Shown here piece after piece: positions 58,147-58,575 of a stretch of DNA of 58,575 nt. Every line of letters begins with the position of its first letter. Within the stretch, counting starts at the first letter, position 1. Location: the NCBI GenBank assembly GCA_009835325.1, contig VXWP01000039.1, positions 1-58,575 of the forward strand. Reading direction: 5' to 3'. The translations under genes were made by a program, and so were the position numbers. This DNA comes from Gemmatimonadota bacterium (lineage in GTDB: Bacteria > JAAXHH01). Below the pieces are notes generated by a model. The model was not told the origin of the DNA. It did no database searches and saw only the letters and a list, made by a program, of their open reading frames with translations.

Positions 58147-58575
58147 ATGATGGATTTCGAATGGATCACCATTGCGCTGGGTGACATCACATGGCTCGCC
58201 GTGGCGTTCGCGCTGGGTCTGCTTTCCCGGGCCGTAGGTCTGCCTCCCCTGGTTGGATTCCTCGCTGCGGGATTCGTGCTCAACCTGTTCGGCATCGCCA
58301 GCGGGGATGTGCTCCGGAAGCTGGCCGATCTCGGAATAACGCTGCTGTTGTTCGTCGTCGGCCTGAAGCTCAACTTGCGGACCCTGGCGCGACCCCAGGT
58401 ATGGGCCGTCACCGGCCTGCACATGGCACTGGCCGTGCTGATCCTGGGAACGATCGTCCTTTTGCTCGCCATGCTTAATGCGCCTTCCTTTTCCGATATC
58501 GGGATCTACCCGTCGTTGCTGATCGCCTTCGCACTGAGTTTTTCCAGTACGGTCTTCGTCGTGAAGGTCCTGGAG
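58147..58575 (+). CDS. CPA2-family cation:proton antiporter, partial (cut by window end)
   Basis: The first 143 codons of a monovalent cation:proton antiporter-2 (KefB/KefC-like) protein, running off the right edge. It opens with DITWLAVAFALGLLSRAVGLPPLVGFLAAGFVLN, then VLRKLADLGITLLLFVVGLKLNLRTL, which is the family's first four helices with the LPPLVGFLAAG and LGITLLLFVVGLKL signatures. A further helix region is LHMALAVLILGTIVLLLAML, and SLLIAFALSFSSTVFVVKVLE is the conserved SSTV ion-site segment. Two consecutive ATGs (58147, 58150) follow GAAGGG. Whether a TrkA-N domain follows cannot be seen. It would pair functionally with K+ homeostasis. Confidence 0.9.
   Translation, partial: MMDFEWITIALGDITWLAVAFALGLLSRAVGLPPLVGFLAAGFVLNLFGIASGDVLRKLADLGITLLLFVVGLKLNLRTLARPQVWAVTGLHMALAVLILGTIVLLLAMLNAPSFSDIGIYPSLLIAFALSFSSTVFVVKVLE

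Noticed and set aside
1-58575. tRNA, rRNA, insertion sequences, integrases or att sites
   Set aside because: I looked for transposase or integrase motifs, terminal inverted repeats and tRNA-like cloverleaf landmarks in gaps and found none convincing. A tRNAscan or Infernal run would be decisive.

Overview
The window is high-GC (roughly 60-65% by eye), gene-dense bacterial chromosome with no rRNA, tRNA, CRISPR array, phage or insertion sequence that I can see. Lipoprotein signals, an outer-membrane-type beta-barrel, periplasmic Spy/CpxP-like chaperones and twin-arginine export point to a Gram-negative (diderm) cell. The mix of Gfo/Idh/MocA dehydrogenase, mandelate-racemase-type dehydratases, SMP-30 lactonase, phytanoyl-CoA-type dioxygenase and a fused FeS/NrfD protein recalls uncultured Latescibacterota or Gemmatimonadota-like genomes. 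That placement is only an impression.

Layout. 0-10 kb: aminoglycoside-type kinase with a HigA antitoxin that has lost its toxin, a PLP trans-sulfuration enzyme, NhaA, and a minus-strand catabolic run (Gfo/Idh/MocA, MATE exporter, SDR, MR/MLE dehydratase, M42 peptidase). 10-13 kb: a four-gene plus-strand run with a lipoprotein version of the FAH/hydratase fold and a PfkB sugar kinase. 13-18 kb: a cytoplasm-facing molybdopterin oxidoreductase, a fused four-cluster ferredoxin-NrfD membrane subunit and a flavin reductase. 18-22 kb: an ECF sigma/anti-sigma pair followed by three Spy-like proteins. 22-23.4 kb: an AT-rich, probably foreign, secreted propeller-like protein. 24.9-29.2 kb: the most unusual locus, a giant TAXI-type binding protein fused to low-complexity, aromatic and coiled-coil segments, then DUF2491 (YjfK-like), a PspA/IM30-family protein (YjfJ-like) and a voltage-gated-type K+ channel. 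29-43 kb: sugar kinase, HAD, SMP-30, QueE, acetyltransferase, CocE esterase, J-domain protein, IMPDH-like enzyme with a divergent LysR, and Pgk. 43.7-49.9 kb: gltBD. 50-58.6 kb: PhyH oxygenase, Tat-exported amine oxidase, PhnD-like protein, His-rich TPR protein, a toxin-antitoxin remnant patch, a T4 endonuclease V homologue, and the start of a CPA2 antiporter cut by the window edge.

Two cross-cutting observations. First, the motif GGAA(T/C)-N18-GTCTAA occurs with identical spacing upstream of the ECF sigma gene, a Spy-like gene and a small membrane protein/lipoprotein pair. A weaker copy with the same spacing lies upstream of the PspA-like operon. This suggests one envelope-stress regulon spanning the window. 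Second, three antitoxins (HigA-, VapB- and MazE-like) stand without working toxins, and two have recognisable toxin stubs. Short tandem repeats of 10-57 bp recur in intergenic DNA and, as 18-bp in-frame units, inside proteins.
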